The translations under genes were made by a program, and so were the position numbers. From Sinorhizobium sp. (GTDB lineage: Bacteria; Pseudomonadota; Alphaproteobacteria; Rhizobiales; Rhizobiaceae), in the NCBI GenBank assembly GCA_031178305.1, contig JAPSJG010000040.1, forward strand, positions 1-13,114: a stretch of 13,114 bases of DNA, given 5' to 3'. Under the pieces are notes generated by a model, which was given only the letters and a program-made list of their open reading frames with translations, was not told where the DNA came from and did not search any database. Of this stretch, positions 7,858 through 13,114 are shown piece after piece. The stretch's first letter is position 1; each line of letters opens with the position of its first letter.

Positions 7858-9087
7858 CTACTTGTACTGTTCGAGTTCGGCGGCCGCCTTCTTGAGGGCA
7901 TCCGCCGGCTCCGCCTTGCCGGTGACGACAGACTGCACCATTTCGATCATTGCATTCTGAAAACCTTTGTAATCCGTGAAGAGCGGCTCCGGACCACCAT
8001 AGCCGATCCCGTCGATCAACGGCTTCCAGGATGGATCAGCCTTGACGAATTCATCGACCTTCGGGGATGGGCGTAGCGGCGTCAGCCCTGCGCCGCCCTG
8101 CAGCTCGTATTCGCCCTGCGGACCGGGAGATGTAATGAACTTGGCGAATTCGATCGCCTTCTCCTCGACGCCGGTATCCTTGAATATCGCCAGACTGTCG
8201 GTAATCAGGAGAGTGCCTTCGCCCTTGGCCGAAGGGCCGAGCGGCAGCGGCGCGATACCCCAGTCGACCTTCGTTTCCTTGAGCAGCCCAGCGGCGCCGG
8301 AGCCCGACTGGATCATGCCAGCCTTGCCATCAAGGAAGATGGCACGAATTTCGTTCTGCTCGTAAGCCGTAGCCCCTTCGACGGAATAGGGCACGATGTC
8401 CTTGTAGGCCTGCAGGGCGGCCAAGACCTCGGGGCTGTCCATGACGATCTCATCGCCATCGATCACCTTGCCGTTGTTGGTGTAAACCCAATGCATGAAC
8501 TGGTGCATCGTATTGTCGAACGTCTTGGCCGGCAGACCGTAGCCGGCGATTCCGGTCTTTTCCTTGATCTGCTTGGCAAAGGCGATTTCCTCGGCCCAGG
8601 TTTTCGGCGGCGTTTCCGGGTCGAGGCCAGCCTGTTTGAAGAGATCCTTGTTCCAATAAAGAGCCTTCGTGGAGAAGGCGATCGGAACGCCCCATTGGGT
8701 GCCCTCGAAGGTCACTGTGTCGACAATGTTCGGATAATAACTCTTCTTCTCTTCCTCGGTCATCGGAACAGGAACGATCAGATCGTTCTCGGCGAATTCC
8801 TTGAGCGTGCGCGACCCGACATAGGCCATGGCGACCGGCGTACCGGCGACGGCGAGCGTCGTCGCCTTATCCTGGCACTGCGCCCAGCCGACGACCTCCG
8901 GCACCACCTTCCAGCCGGGATTCTGGCCTTCCCACTCCTTGATGTATTTCTCGTGGATCGGATCGATCTTGTCGCCGCAATAGATCCAGTTGATCTCCTG
9001 GTCGGCGGCCTGTGCGGCGACGCTGCCAAGCGCGGTCGATCCGAGCAGGGCAAGCGTAGAAAAAGCGGCTTTGAAAGCGATTGTCAC
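7858..9087 (-). CDS. CUT1 ABC transporter periplasmic substrate-binding protein
   Basis: The product is 409 residues from a GTG at 9087 with GGGGAG eight bases upstream. The frame is open for another 990 bases, but that part overlaps the permease genes and does not resemble a binding protein. The first residues, MTIAFKAAFSTLALLGSTAL, are a Sec signal peptide; the likely cleavage is after AQA at 25-27. The mature protein is a family 1 solute-binding protein (maltose/multiple-sugar type), with TLAVAGTPVAMAYVG, WGVPIAFSTKALYWNKDLFK, TWAEEIAFAKQIKEKTG, FLDGKAGMIQSGSGAAG and a LLITDSLAIFKDT region, ending in a Lys/Glu-rich helix. Two cysteines near the mature N-terminus (YCGDK, AQCQDK) could form a disulfide. 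Operon order dehydrogenase, permeases, binding protein, ATPase is typical. The family suggests a carbohydrate-like ligand but the identity is open. Confidence 0.93.
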   Translation of the reverse strand: MTIAFKAAFSTLALLGSTALGSVAAQAADQEINWIYCGDKIDPIHEKYIKEWEGQNPGWKVVPEVVGWAQCQDKATTLAVAGTPVAMAYVGSRTLKEFAENDLIVPVPMTEEEKKSYYPNIVDTVTFEGTQWGVPIAFSTKALYWNKDLFKQAGLDPETPPKTWAEEIAFAKQIKEKTGIAGYGLPAKTFDNTMHQFMHWVYTNNGKVIDGDEIVMDSPEVLAALQAYKDIVPYSVEGATAYEQNEIRAIFLDGKAGMIQSGSGAAGLLKETKVDWGIAPLPLGPSAKGEGTLLITDSLAIFKDTGVEEKAIEFAKFITSPGPQGEYELQGGAGLTPLRPSPKVDEFVKADPSWKPLIDGIGYGGPEPLFTDYKGFQNAMIEMVQSVVTGKAEPADALKKAAAELEQYK

Positions 9088-9116
9088 TGTTAGGACTCCC
9101 CTGTTCTGGTGGTTGC

Positions 9117-9974
9117 TTATTGCTTCACAGCGCCGGCGGTCAGACCGCTGACGAGATAACGTTGAAGGAAGAAGATCACGATCACAGCCGGCGCGATGCC
9201 GACGAAGCTCGCCGCCATGAGCTCGTTCCAGACGACCTCCTGCCGGCCGAAATAGGCGTATAGGCCGATCGGCAGCGGCATGTATTCGGTCTTTGAATTG
9301 AAGGTGAGTGCGAAGATGAACTGCTGGGCGTAGGAACCGATGAAGGTGGTGATTGCGACGACCGCGATGCCGGGCATCGCGATCGGCAGGATGACGCGGC
9401 GCAGCGTGTAGAAATGGCTCGCACCGTCGACGAAGGCGGCTTCGTCGAGTTCCCGCGGAATGCGCATCATATAGGTGCGCAAGAGCCAGATGGCCGAGGG
9501 GATGAGGAAGGCGACGCCCGGCACAATCATCGCGAAATAGGTATTCAGCACACCGAGGCTGCGCATCAGCCGGAAGAGCGGGATGAGCAGCACGGCGCCG
9601 GAAAACATGTTCACGGCAAGGAAGGCGGCAAGCAACGCACCGCTGCCGCGGAACTTGAAACGGGCAAAGGCGTAGGCGGACGGCACCACGAGGAGGAGCA
9701 CGACCGCCGTGACGATGGTGGAGATGAAGAAGGAATTGAAGATGTAGCGGGCAAAGCCCGGCACGCTCACCCACATGGTGCGATAGGCCTCGAAGGAGCC
9801 GTTTTCCGGCCAGAACCGGTAGGGCGAGGAAAACAGGAGGCCGAGCGGCTTCAACGAGACGAGGAAGCCCTCGACGAAGGGGGCGAGAATGAAGCTGAGA
9901 AAAAGGAAAATCCCCGCATAGATGCCGACGAGTTCGTACCAGCGATAGCGGTTGATCATGGCTGGTTGGCTCAT
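9117..9974 (-). CDS. CUT1 ABC transporter permease, second subunit (MalG type)
   Basis: The product is 285 residues from the ATG at 9974, which overlaps the stop of the other permease gene (ATGA) and has GGGAGA six bases upstream. The larger open frame upstream is a shadow of the first permease. The protein has an N-terminal membrane helix (LVGIYAGIFLFLSFILAPFV), a periplasmic stretch with SFEAYRTMW, and the usual five more helices, including FISTIVTAVVLLLVVPSAYA. The EAA loop that docks on the ATPase reads ELDEAAFVDGASHFYTLRRV followed by LPIAMPGI. Order and length fit the MalG/UgpE branch. It works with the permease encoded just upstream and the ATPase downstream. Confidence 0.93.
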   Translation of the reverse strand: MSQPAMINRYRWYELVGIYAGIFLFLSFILAPFVEGFLVSLKPLGLLFSSPYRFWPENGSFEAYRTMWVSVPGFARYIFNSFFISTIVTAVVLLLVVPSAYAFARFKFRGSGALLAAFLAVNMFSGAVLLIPLFRLMRSLGVLNTYFAMIVPGVAFLIPSAIWLLRTYMMRIPRELDEAAFVDGASHFYTLRRVILPIAMPGIAVVAITTFIGSYAQQFIFALTFNSKTEYMPLPIGLYAYFGRQEVVWNELMAASFVGIAPAVIVIFFLQRYLVSGLTAGAVKQ

Positions 9975-10855
9975 CGGTGCTCTCCCGAGGCGAGGCGATG
10001 GGTGACGCGGAAATAGGCGACGCAGAAGATCGACAGGAAAATGCAGATGAGCACCGCGCGCGCCGCCCCTTCCCCATATTTCTTCGAGCCGATCGCGGTG
10101 CGGTAGGTATCGATGATCATCGTCGTCGTGTCGCCGTTCGGGCCGCCCTGGGTGAGAATCCAGATGATGTCGAAGGAGTTGAAGGTGGCGATCAGCGACA
10201 GCATCGACATGGTGATCATCGCCGGTATGAGCAGCGGCAGGGTGATGCGGCGAAAGCGGTAGACGCGCCCGGCGCCATCCGTCCAGGCGGCCTCGTAGAG
10301 GTCCTGCGGGATCGCCTGCATCGAGGCGAGCATGTAGAGCGTCACCATCGGCACGCCGATCCAGACGTCGGTGATGATCGTTGCCCAGAAGGCGGTGGAA
10401 CCATGGGCGAGGAAGGCGACCGGCCCGTCGACCAGTCCCCAATTCTGCAGCATGCCGGAGATCATCCCGAACTGGCCGTTATACATCCAGCCCCACATGA
10501 AGATGCCGATCGCCATCGGCACGATCCAGGGCGGCATGGTGAGCACGCGGAAGAGCGGCCTGCCCGGCACGGCGGCGTTCAGCATCACTGCGCCGAAGGT
10601 GCCGATGATCATCTTGATCGCCACGGAGAAGGCGGTCCAGACGAAGGTGCGGATAATCACTTCGGCGAAGGTGCCGTTGAAGATCTTCTCGTAGTTGGCG
10701 GTGCCGACCCAATTGGTCGTCTTCTTGAGCGAAGCGTCCGTGAAGGAGAGAATGAACGTGTCTACCAGCGGATAGGCAACTATCACCGTCACGTAGAGAA
10801 CCGCCGGCAGCAGCAGGATCCAGGCGAGGATGACGGTGCTGCGCCGAATGCCCAT
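9971..10855 (-). CDS. CUT1 ABC transporter permease, first subunit (MalF/UgpA type)
   Basis: The product is 294 residues from the ATG at 10855, 13 bases after the stop of the dehydrogenase gene. The sequence starts with a membrane helix (VILAWILLLPAVLYVTVIVA) and continues FILSFTDASL, as in MalF/UgpA-type subunits, then NYEKIFNGTF and further helices such as MPPWIVPMAIGIFMWGWMY. The EAA motif is DLYEAAWTDGAGRVYRFRRI followed by TLPLLIP, and the TQGGPNGDTTTMI region near the end is typical of this subunit. Six membrane segments are expected. It forms the channel with the second permease, whose start codon overlaps its stop. Confidence 0.93.
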   Translation of the reverse strand: MGIRRSTVILAWILLLPAVLYVTVIVAYPLVDTFILSFTDASLKKTTNWVGTANYEKIFNGTFAEVIIRTFVWTAFSVAIKMIIGTFGAVMLNAAVPGRPLFRVLTMPPWIVPMAIGIFMWGWMYNGQFGMISGMLQNWGLVDGPVAFLAHGSTAFWATIITDVWIGVPMVTLYMLASMQAIPQDLYEAAWTDGAGRVYRFRRITLPLLIPAMITMSMLSLIATFNSFDIIWILTQGGPNGDTTTMIIDTYRTAIGSKKYGEGAARAVLICIFLSIFCVAYFRVTHRLASGEHR

Positions 10856-10868
10856 GCCCTACCCTCCC

Positions 10869-12029
10869 TCAGGCCGCCCTGGCGTGCAATGCTTCGTCGA
10901 AGCGATCCCAGAGGGGTCTCAAGTCGACTACCGCCCGCTTCAGTCGCGCCTCATCCATCGAGAGCGCCAATATACCGGCCTCCAGCGCGTCGAGCGGCGA
11001 GACCGGAAGGGGGCCGCCATCCCTGATATGGGCGATGATCTCGGCCGCCATCTGCTCGTCCGCGCCGTAGTGCTGCGAAAGCGCCGTCTCCCTGGCATAG
11101 CGCTTCTCGACGACTTTCTTGCCTGAAAGCACCTCGTGCACATCGAGATAACCGCGGATGAAATCGCCCTCCGCCGTGCCGCGCGAGCCGATCACGCAGA
11201 AACGGCGGTACTGGTCCGGCACGTTGAGGTTCGTGTGGAAGTTCATGGCGACGCCATTGGCATATTCGACGATCGCGACCTGGTAATCGATGATATCGCC
11301 GTCGCTGTCGAACACCTTGTCGGAGCCGAGCCAGCCACTTGGCTTGCGATGGAAGAGCTGCAGGTCGTTTACGCCTTCGCGGGTGGGGTCATTGGCGGGG
11401 ACGAAGCTCTTGCGGCCGCCGAAGCTCGCCACGCGTTCGGGCCGGGCGCCTACGACGCCATTGTAGAGATCGAGATCGTGGCAGCATTTCTCGAGCATGA
11501 AGCTGCCGGCATAGCGCCCGTAGCGCCGCCAGTCGCGCATGAAGAATGCGCCATGACAGGGCTCGATGTGCTCGGATGCCTCGATCGAGACGACCTCGCC
11601 GAGCGTTCCTGAAGCTTGGGCCGCGCGAAGATCCCGATACATGGGGGCATAGCGGAGAACGAGGCCGACCATCAGCCGATCGTGGCCGTGTTTCGCCAAG
11701 AGAGCCGCCAGTTCCAGGCTCTGCTCCATGGTGCTGACGATCGGTTTTTCGCAAAAGACCTTGAGGCCTGCCTCGAGACCGATGCGGATATGGTCGAGAT
11801 GCATATGGTTCGGCGAGCCGATCATCAGAAGGTCGAGCCTTTCCTTGGCGATCAACTCCCCCGCGGTCGAATAGGCCGTGCCGGCGGAAATGCCCTTTTC
11901 CGTAAGACTCGAGAGACCCGCCGGCGCCGGATCGACATAGCCAGCGATCTCGAAGCTTTCGTCGATCGCCTTGAAGACATAACCCAGATATCCGAGACGG
12001 AATCCGAGTCCGATTATCCCGACCTTCAT
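10869..12029 (-). CDS. Gfo/Idh/MocA-family oxidoreductase
   Basis: The product is 386 residues from the ATG at 12029, with GGGGGA about 10 bases upstream. The N-terminal Rossmann domain has VGIIGLGFRLGYLG at 3-16, IAGYVDPAPAG at 28-38, LMIGSPNHMHLDHI at 68-81 and the family's FCEKPI with EKP at 94-96. In the C-terminal domain LEKCCHDLDLYN at 179-190 carries the expected H184 and D187, but the position of the usual Asp (H minus 4) is E180, as in the EKxCHDxD branch. Such enzymes use NAD(P) to oxidise or reduce hydroxyls of sugars, inositols or amino sugars. It is the first gene of the transporter operon, 13 bases before the first permease, so it probably acts on the imported compound. The substrate is unknown. 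Confidence 0.93.
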   Translation of the reverse strand: MKVGIIGLGFRLGYLGYVFKAIDESFEIAGYVDPAPAGLSSLTEKGISAGTAYSTAGELIAKERLDLLMIGSPNHMHLDHIRIGLEAGLKVFCEKPIVSTMEQSLELAALLAKHGHDRLMVGLVLRYAPMYRDLRAAQASGTLGEVVSIEASEHIEPCHGAFFMRDWRRYGRYAGSFMLEKCCHDLDLYNGVVGARPERVASFGGRKSFVPANDPTREGVNDLQLFHRKPSGWLGSDKVFDSDGDIIDYQVAIVEYANGVAMNFHTNLNVPDQYRRFCVIGSRGTAEGDFIRGYLDVHEVLSGKKVVEKRYARETALSQHYGADEQMAAEIIAHIRDGGPLPVSPLDALEAGILALSMDEARLKRAVVDLRPLWDRFDEALHARAA

Positions 12030-12051
12030 GCCGATGCCGTCCCCCGGCTTT

Positions 12052-12066
12052 CGTAATTTATTTTCG
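12052..12066. promoter_or_regulatory. Operator-like site, TGAAA/TTTCA type (site 3)
   Basis: CGTAATTTATTTTCG matches the stronger dyad at 12124-12138 at 12 of 15 positions, sharing the core AATTTATTTTC. Centres are 72 bp apart, about seven helical turns, a spacing that would let two bound regulators face the same side. It overlaps the predicted start of transcription of the dehydrogenase/transporter operon. Confidence 0.4.
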
Positions 12067-12123
12067 TAGACTGAGTTAAATCTTTCAAAGCGTCAATGAA
12101 AAAAGGAGGCTTTCGGCAAATCG

Positions 12124-12138
12124 TGAAATTTATTTTCA
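12124..12138. promoter_or_regulatory. Operator-like dyad TGAAA-N5-TTTCA (site 4)
   Basis: TGAAATTTATTTTCA has perfect five-base arms around TTTAT. It is the best of the four related sites in the window and serves as the reference for the others. It lies about 100 bp upstream of the dehydrogenase start codon. Confidence 0.5.
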
Positions 12139-12240
12139 TCTGGATGGGTGGGCGTTTGAAGGCAATTGGTCGACCACTTGTGGAAGTTCAACCAAAATGT
12201 CCGAAAACCAAAAACTGAAGTCACCACGGCTGCCAGGCCG

Positions 12241-12257
12241 CAGAGCGATCCGCTCTG
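12241..12257. other. Short perfect inverted repeat
   Basis: CAGAGCG (12241-12247) and CGCTCTG (12251-12257) form perfect 7-bp arms around ATC. It is too tight a loop for a good RNA hairpin, so if functional it is more likely a protein-binding dyad. No gene next to it explains it. Confidence 0.3.
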
Positions 12258-12378
12258 ACATCGAGACCCGGCACGCGGATCATCTTCTTCTTAGCTGGCG
12301 GAATGAGATTTCGATGGAAATCGCGGAACAAATTGGCGAGGGCGAATTGGAATGCCTCTTCTTCTGGTCAATCGTGAG

Positions 12379-12399
12379 GTGCCCGTGCGCTGCGGGCAC
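12379..12399. other. Hairpin-forming inverted repeat in accessory tail
   Basis: GTGCCCG (12379-12385) and CGGGCAC (12393-12399) pair perfectly with a 7-base loop. There is no T-run on either side. It lies in the region without a clear gene and could be a remnant terminator or a repeat end. Confidence 0.3.
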
Positions 12400-12496
12400 G
12401 GAGGTACCCCGTTCGGAAGACCGGAGGACTCGGGAACGACGTTGGGCGATTCCGCCGCAACAATCGTCGTATGGGGCACACGCGCATTTGGCGGCT

Positions 12497-12592
12497 TCAG
12501 GTTCACGCAAGACCATCTTCGCGGCGCTCGCCGCCAACGCCTTAATCGCTGTCACCAATTTCGCTGCTGCCTCCCTTGTCGGCAGTTCGGCC
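12497..12592 (+). pseudogene. Remnant of a cation diffusion facilitator (CDF) transporter gene, N-terminal piece
   Basis: Reading the plus strand gives SGSRKTIFAALAANALIAV, then TNFAAASLVGSSA. This is the first membrane helix of CDF cation transporters, whose usual text is a short K-T/V-I-Y/F-A-A-L start, A-N-x-x-I-A-V-T-K-F and then G-S-S-A-M-L-S-E. After GSSA the frame changes to unrelated residues and stops at 12656-12658, instead of the expected metal-binding S-E-x-x-H-S-x-x-D helix. The rest of the roughly 300-residue protein is missing. No other CDF parts are seen downstream. The start of the piece is uncertain because the upstream frame (from 12197) has no recognised content. This is pattern recognition from memory, without an alignment. 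Confidence 0.5.
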
Positions 12593-12594
12593 GA

Positions 12595-12774
12595 TCACCG
12601 GAACTGTCCTTTTCCTCGATACGGGGCGGGGCCAATGAAGCGGCGCTGGCGCCGCTGATCGTCTTCACGGCGCTGCGCGGCGTCGGGCCTGTTCAAGTGC
12701 GCTGCCAAGCGCCTTGCGAGCATCCAGAGCGGACCAGCGGAAGCCGCAAGACAAGGACCAATTTCTGTCAACAT
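12595..12774 (-). CDS. Possible small hypothetical protein, coupled to the upstream minus-strand frame
   Basis: From the ATG at 12774 the frame gives 59 residues beginning MLTEIGPCLAASAGPLWMLA and continuing Arg/Gln-rich. Its start overlaps the stop at 12768-12770 of the preceding open frame by seven bases, a common operon junction. No family is recognised. A parallel frame (FRWSALDARKALGSALEQAR) also looks protein-like, so a frameshift within this piece is possible. May be real, degenerate or a chance frame. Confidence 0.22.
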   Translation of the reverse strand: MLTEIGPCLAASAGPLWMLARRLAAHLNRPDAAQRREDDQRRQRRFIGPAPYRGKGQFR

Positions 12775-12989
12775 GACGCCACCGCTTCGATGAGTTCGCG
12801 AAGCTCTAGTACTGGAAGGTCCGCTGAATCGAAGGTCGATCCATAGAGCTCTGCGGAAATTTCTGCCTCCCACCCGTTAACTGTGCATCCCTCGCCTTGA
12901 AACAAATTGAACGGTTGACCCCGTGAATTCACACGCGCCGCGTAGCGCTGAACTCCCCAAAGGGCGGTTTCTAACCGGACGTGCGCAAC
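12768..12989 (-). pseudogene. Unrecognised protein-like frame without a proper start (5'-truncated?)
   Basis: The minus strand is open for 73 codons from just after a TAG at 12992-12990 to TGA at 12768. The text reads like real protein: LETALWGVQRYAARVNSRG, then QPFNLFQGEGCTVNGWEAEI, then AELYGSTFDSADLPVLELRE, ending LIEAVASC. There is no ATG; the only near-start is GTG at 12932, which would give 54 residues and drop the LETALWGVQRYAAR part. This suggests the N-terminus was lost at or near 12990. The in-frame codons favour G/C at third position as in neighbouring genes. I do not recognise the family. The next frame (ATG at 12774) overlaps its stop. Confidence 0.4.
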
Positions 12990-13112
12990 CTAGAACGACA
13001 CTGGTGGCGGCCACCAAGGGGGCCAAGCCTGCTCCGGTTTCCGCCTGACATGTCGGCGCCGGCGTTTGCTCGTCAACAGACCGGCGTAGCACTCGTGCGT
13101 TTCACCGTACCA
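12990..13112 (-). CDS. C-terminal end of an unrecognised basic protein, open to the window edge
   Basis: The minus strand from the right edge reads WYGETHECYAGLLTSKRRRR, then HVRRKPEQAWPPWWPPPVSF, stop at 12992-12990, 40 residues. The Arg-rich stretch followed by a Trp/Pro-rich tail looks like a protein end, and could belong to a nucleic-acid-binding or mobile-element protein, but no family is recognised. It is in frame with the protein-like stretch that follows the stop, so a nonsense mutation in one longer gene is an alternative reading. Confidence 0.3.
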   Translation of the reverse strand, partial: WYGETHECYAGLLTSKRRRRHVRRKPEQAWPPWWPPPVSF

Positions 13113-13114
13113 GG

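Larger units (their letters stand above)
12030..12200 (-). promoter_or_regulatory. Control region of the Gfo/ABC transporter operon
   Basis: This AT-rich leader of the minus-strand operon holds a possible TTGACG -35 (complement of 12091-12096) with a poor -10 at 12068-12073, and two TGAAA/TTTCA-type sites at 12052-12066 and 12124-12138. A further split dyad, TTTCA (12083-12087) and TGAAA (12097-12101), lies between them over the -35 box. The first site would overlap the predicted transcription start near 12061, the arrangement expected for repression. Confidence 0.5.
12200..13114. other. Accessory tail without a clear intact gene
   Basis: Over 900 bases hold only fragments: a CDF N-terminal piece, two or three short minus-strand coding-like frames, and several small inverted repeats. 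The open frame from 12197 (153 residues) has no recognised domain apart from the CDF piece, and no good ribosome-binding site. No transposase, integrase, tRNA or clear terminal repeats were seen. The region looks like a decayed junction where fragments of several genes were joined. Confidence 0.5.

Noticed and set aside
9088..10077. Long N-terminal extension in frame with the binding protein (739 residues in all)
   Set aside because: It covers both permease genes in another frame, has Arg/His-rich shadow composition, and the Sec signal peptide begins at the GTG at 9087.
9977..11026. 349-residue plus-strand open frame opposite the permease and dehydrogenase genes
   Set aside because: Asp/His/Arg-rich antisense shadow of GC-rich genes; the minus-strand frames have clear transporter and dehydrogenase motifs.
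12197..12490. N-terminal part of the 153-residue plus-strand frame as a gene
   Set aside because: No recognised domain, no good ribosome-binding site, and uneven composition; only the CDF-like piece after 12497 is supported.
12877..13092. 71-residue minus-strand open frame with an ATG in the right-hand tail
   Set aside because: Another frame of the same strand reads far more like protein on both sides of 12990; this one looks like its shadow.
12877..13114. Possible 3' end of a group II intron (a GCGCACGTCCGGTT stretch on the minus strand)
   Set aside because: The complementary 5' arm needed for domain V was not found next to it, and the stretch reads as protein-coding.

Overview
The window looks like chromosome or megaplasmid DNA from a Rhizobiales alphaproteobacterium, most likely Ensifer/Sinorhizobium. 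It is GC-rich, the gene families are typical of rhizobial catabolic islands (RpiR regulator, GcvA-like LysR, CUT1 ABC transporter with a UgpC-type ATPase, Gfo/Idh/MocA dehydrogenase), and a ~106-bp double-palindrome repeat at 2497-2602 resembles the RIME-type elements of Sinorhizobium/Rhizobium. The genus is inferred from memory of these families and was not tested by search.

Layout from left to right. (1) 1-247, minus: N-terminal part of an RpiR-family regulator, cut by the window edge. (2) 248-472: divergent control region with a TTGACA box and two dyad sites of TGAAA/TTTCA type. (3) 473-2457, plus: a probable two-gene operon of an NTF2-like small protein and an M81 (MlrC-like) zinc metallohydrolase. 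(4) 2497-2602: mosaic palindromic repeat, running into (5) 2584-3501, minus: a GcvA-like LysR regulator. (6) 3608-6127, plus: RidA-family protein, class V PLP enzyme (ATGA overlap), and an SDR with an altered catalytic dyad. (7) 12029-6149, minus: a compact operon of Gfo/Idh/MocA dehydrogenase, two CUT1 permeases, periplasmic binding protein, ABC ATPase and GNAT acetyltransferase. (8) 12030-12200: its control region, with two more TGAAA/TTTCA-type sites. (9) 12200-13114: low-quality accessory DNA with gene remnants: a 5'-end fragment of a cation diffusion facilitator gene and short minus-strand coding pieces without clear starts.

How it may work together: an ABC importer brings in a sugar-like or amino-sugar-like solute. 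The Gfo/Idh/MocA and SDR enzymes would oxidise or reduce it, the M81 enzyme would hydrolyse an amide-like bond, the PLP enzyme would act on an amino or thiol group, RidA would clear reactive enamine/imine intermediates, and GNAT would acetylate an amine. Similar operator-like sites beside the RpiR/M81 promoters and upstream of the transporter operon suggest one RpiR regulon bracketing the locus, with the LysR gene as a local regulator of the RidA operon. The substrate cannot be read from the sequence. This combination is the best candidate here for an undescribed catabolic system.
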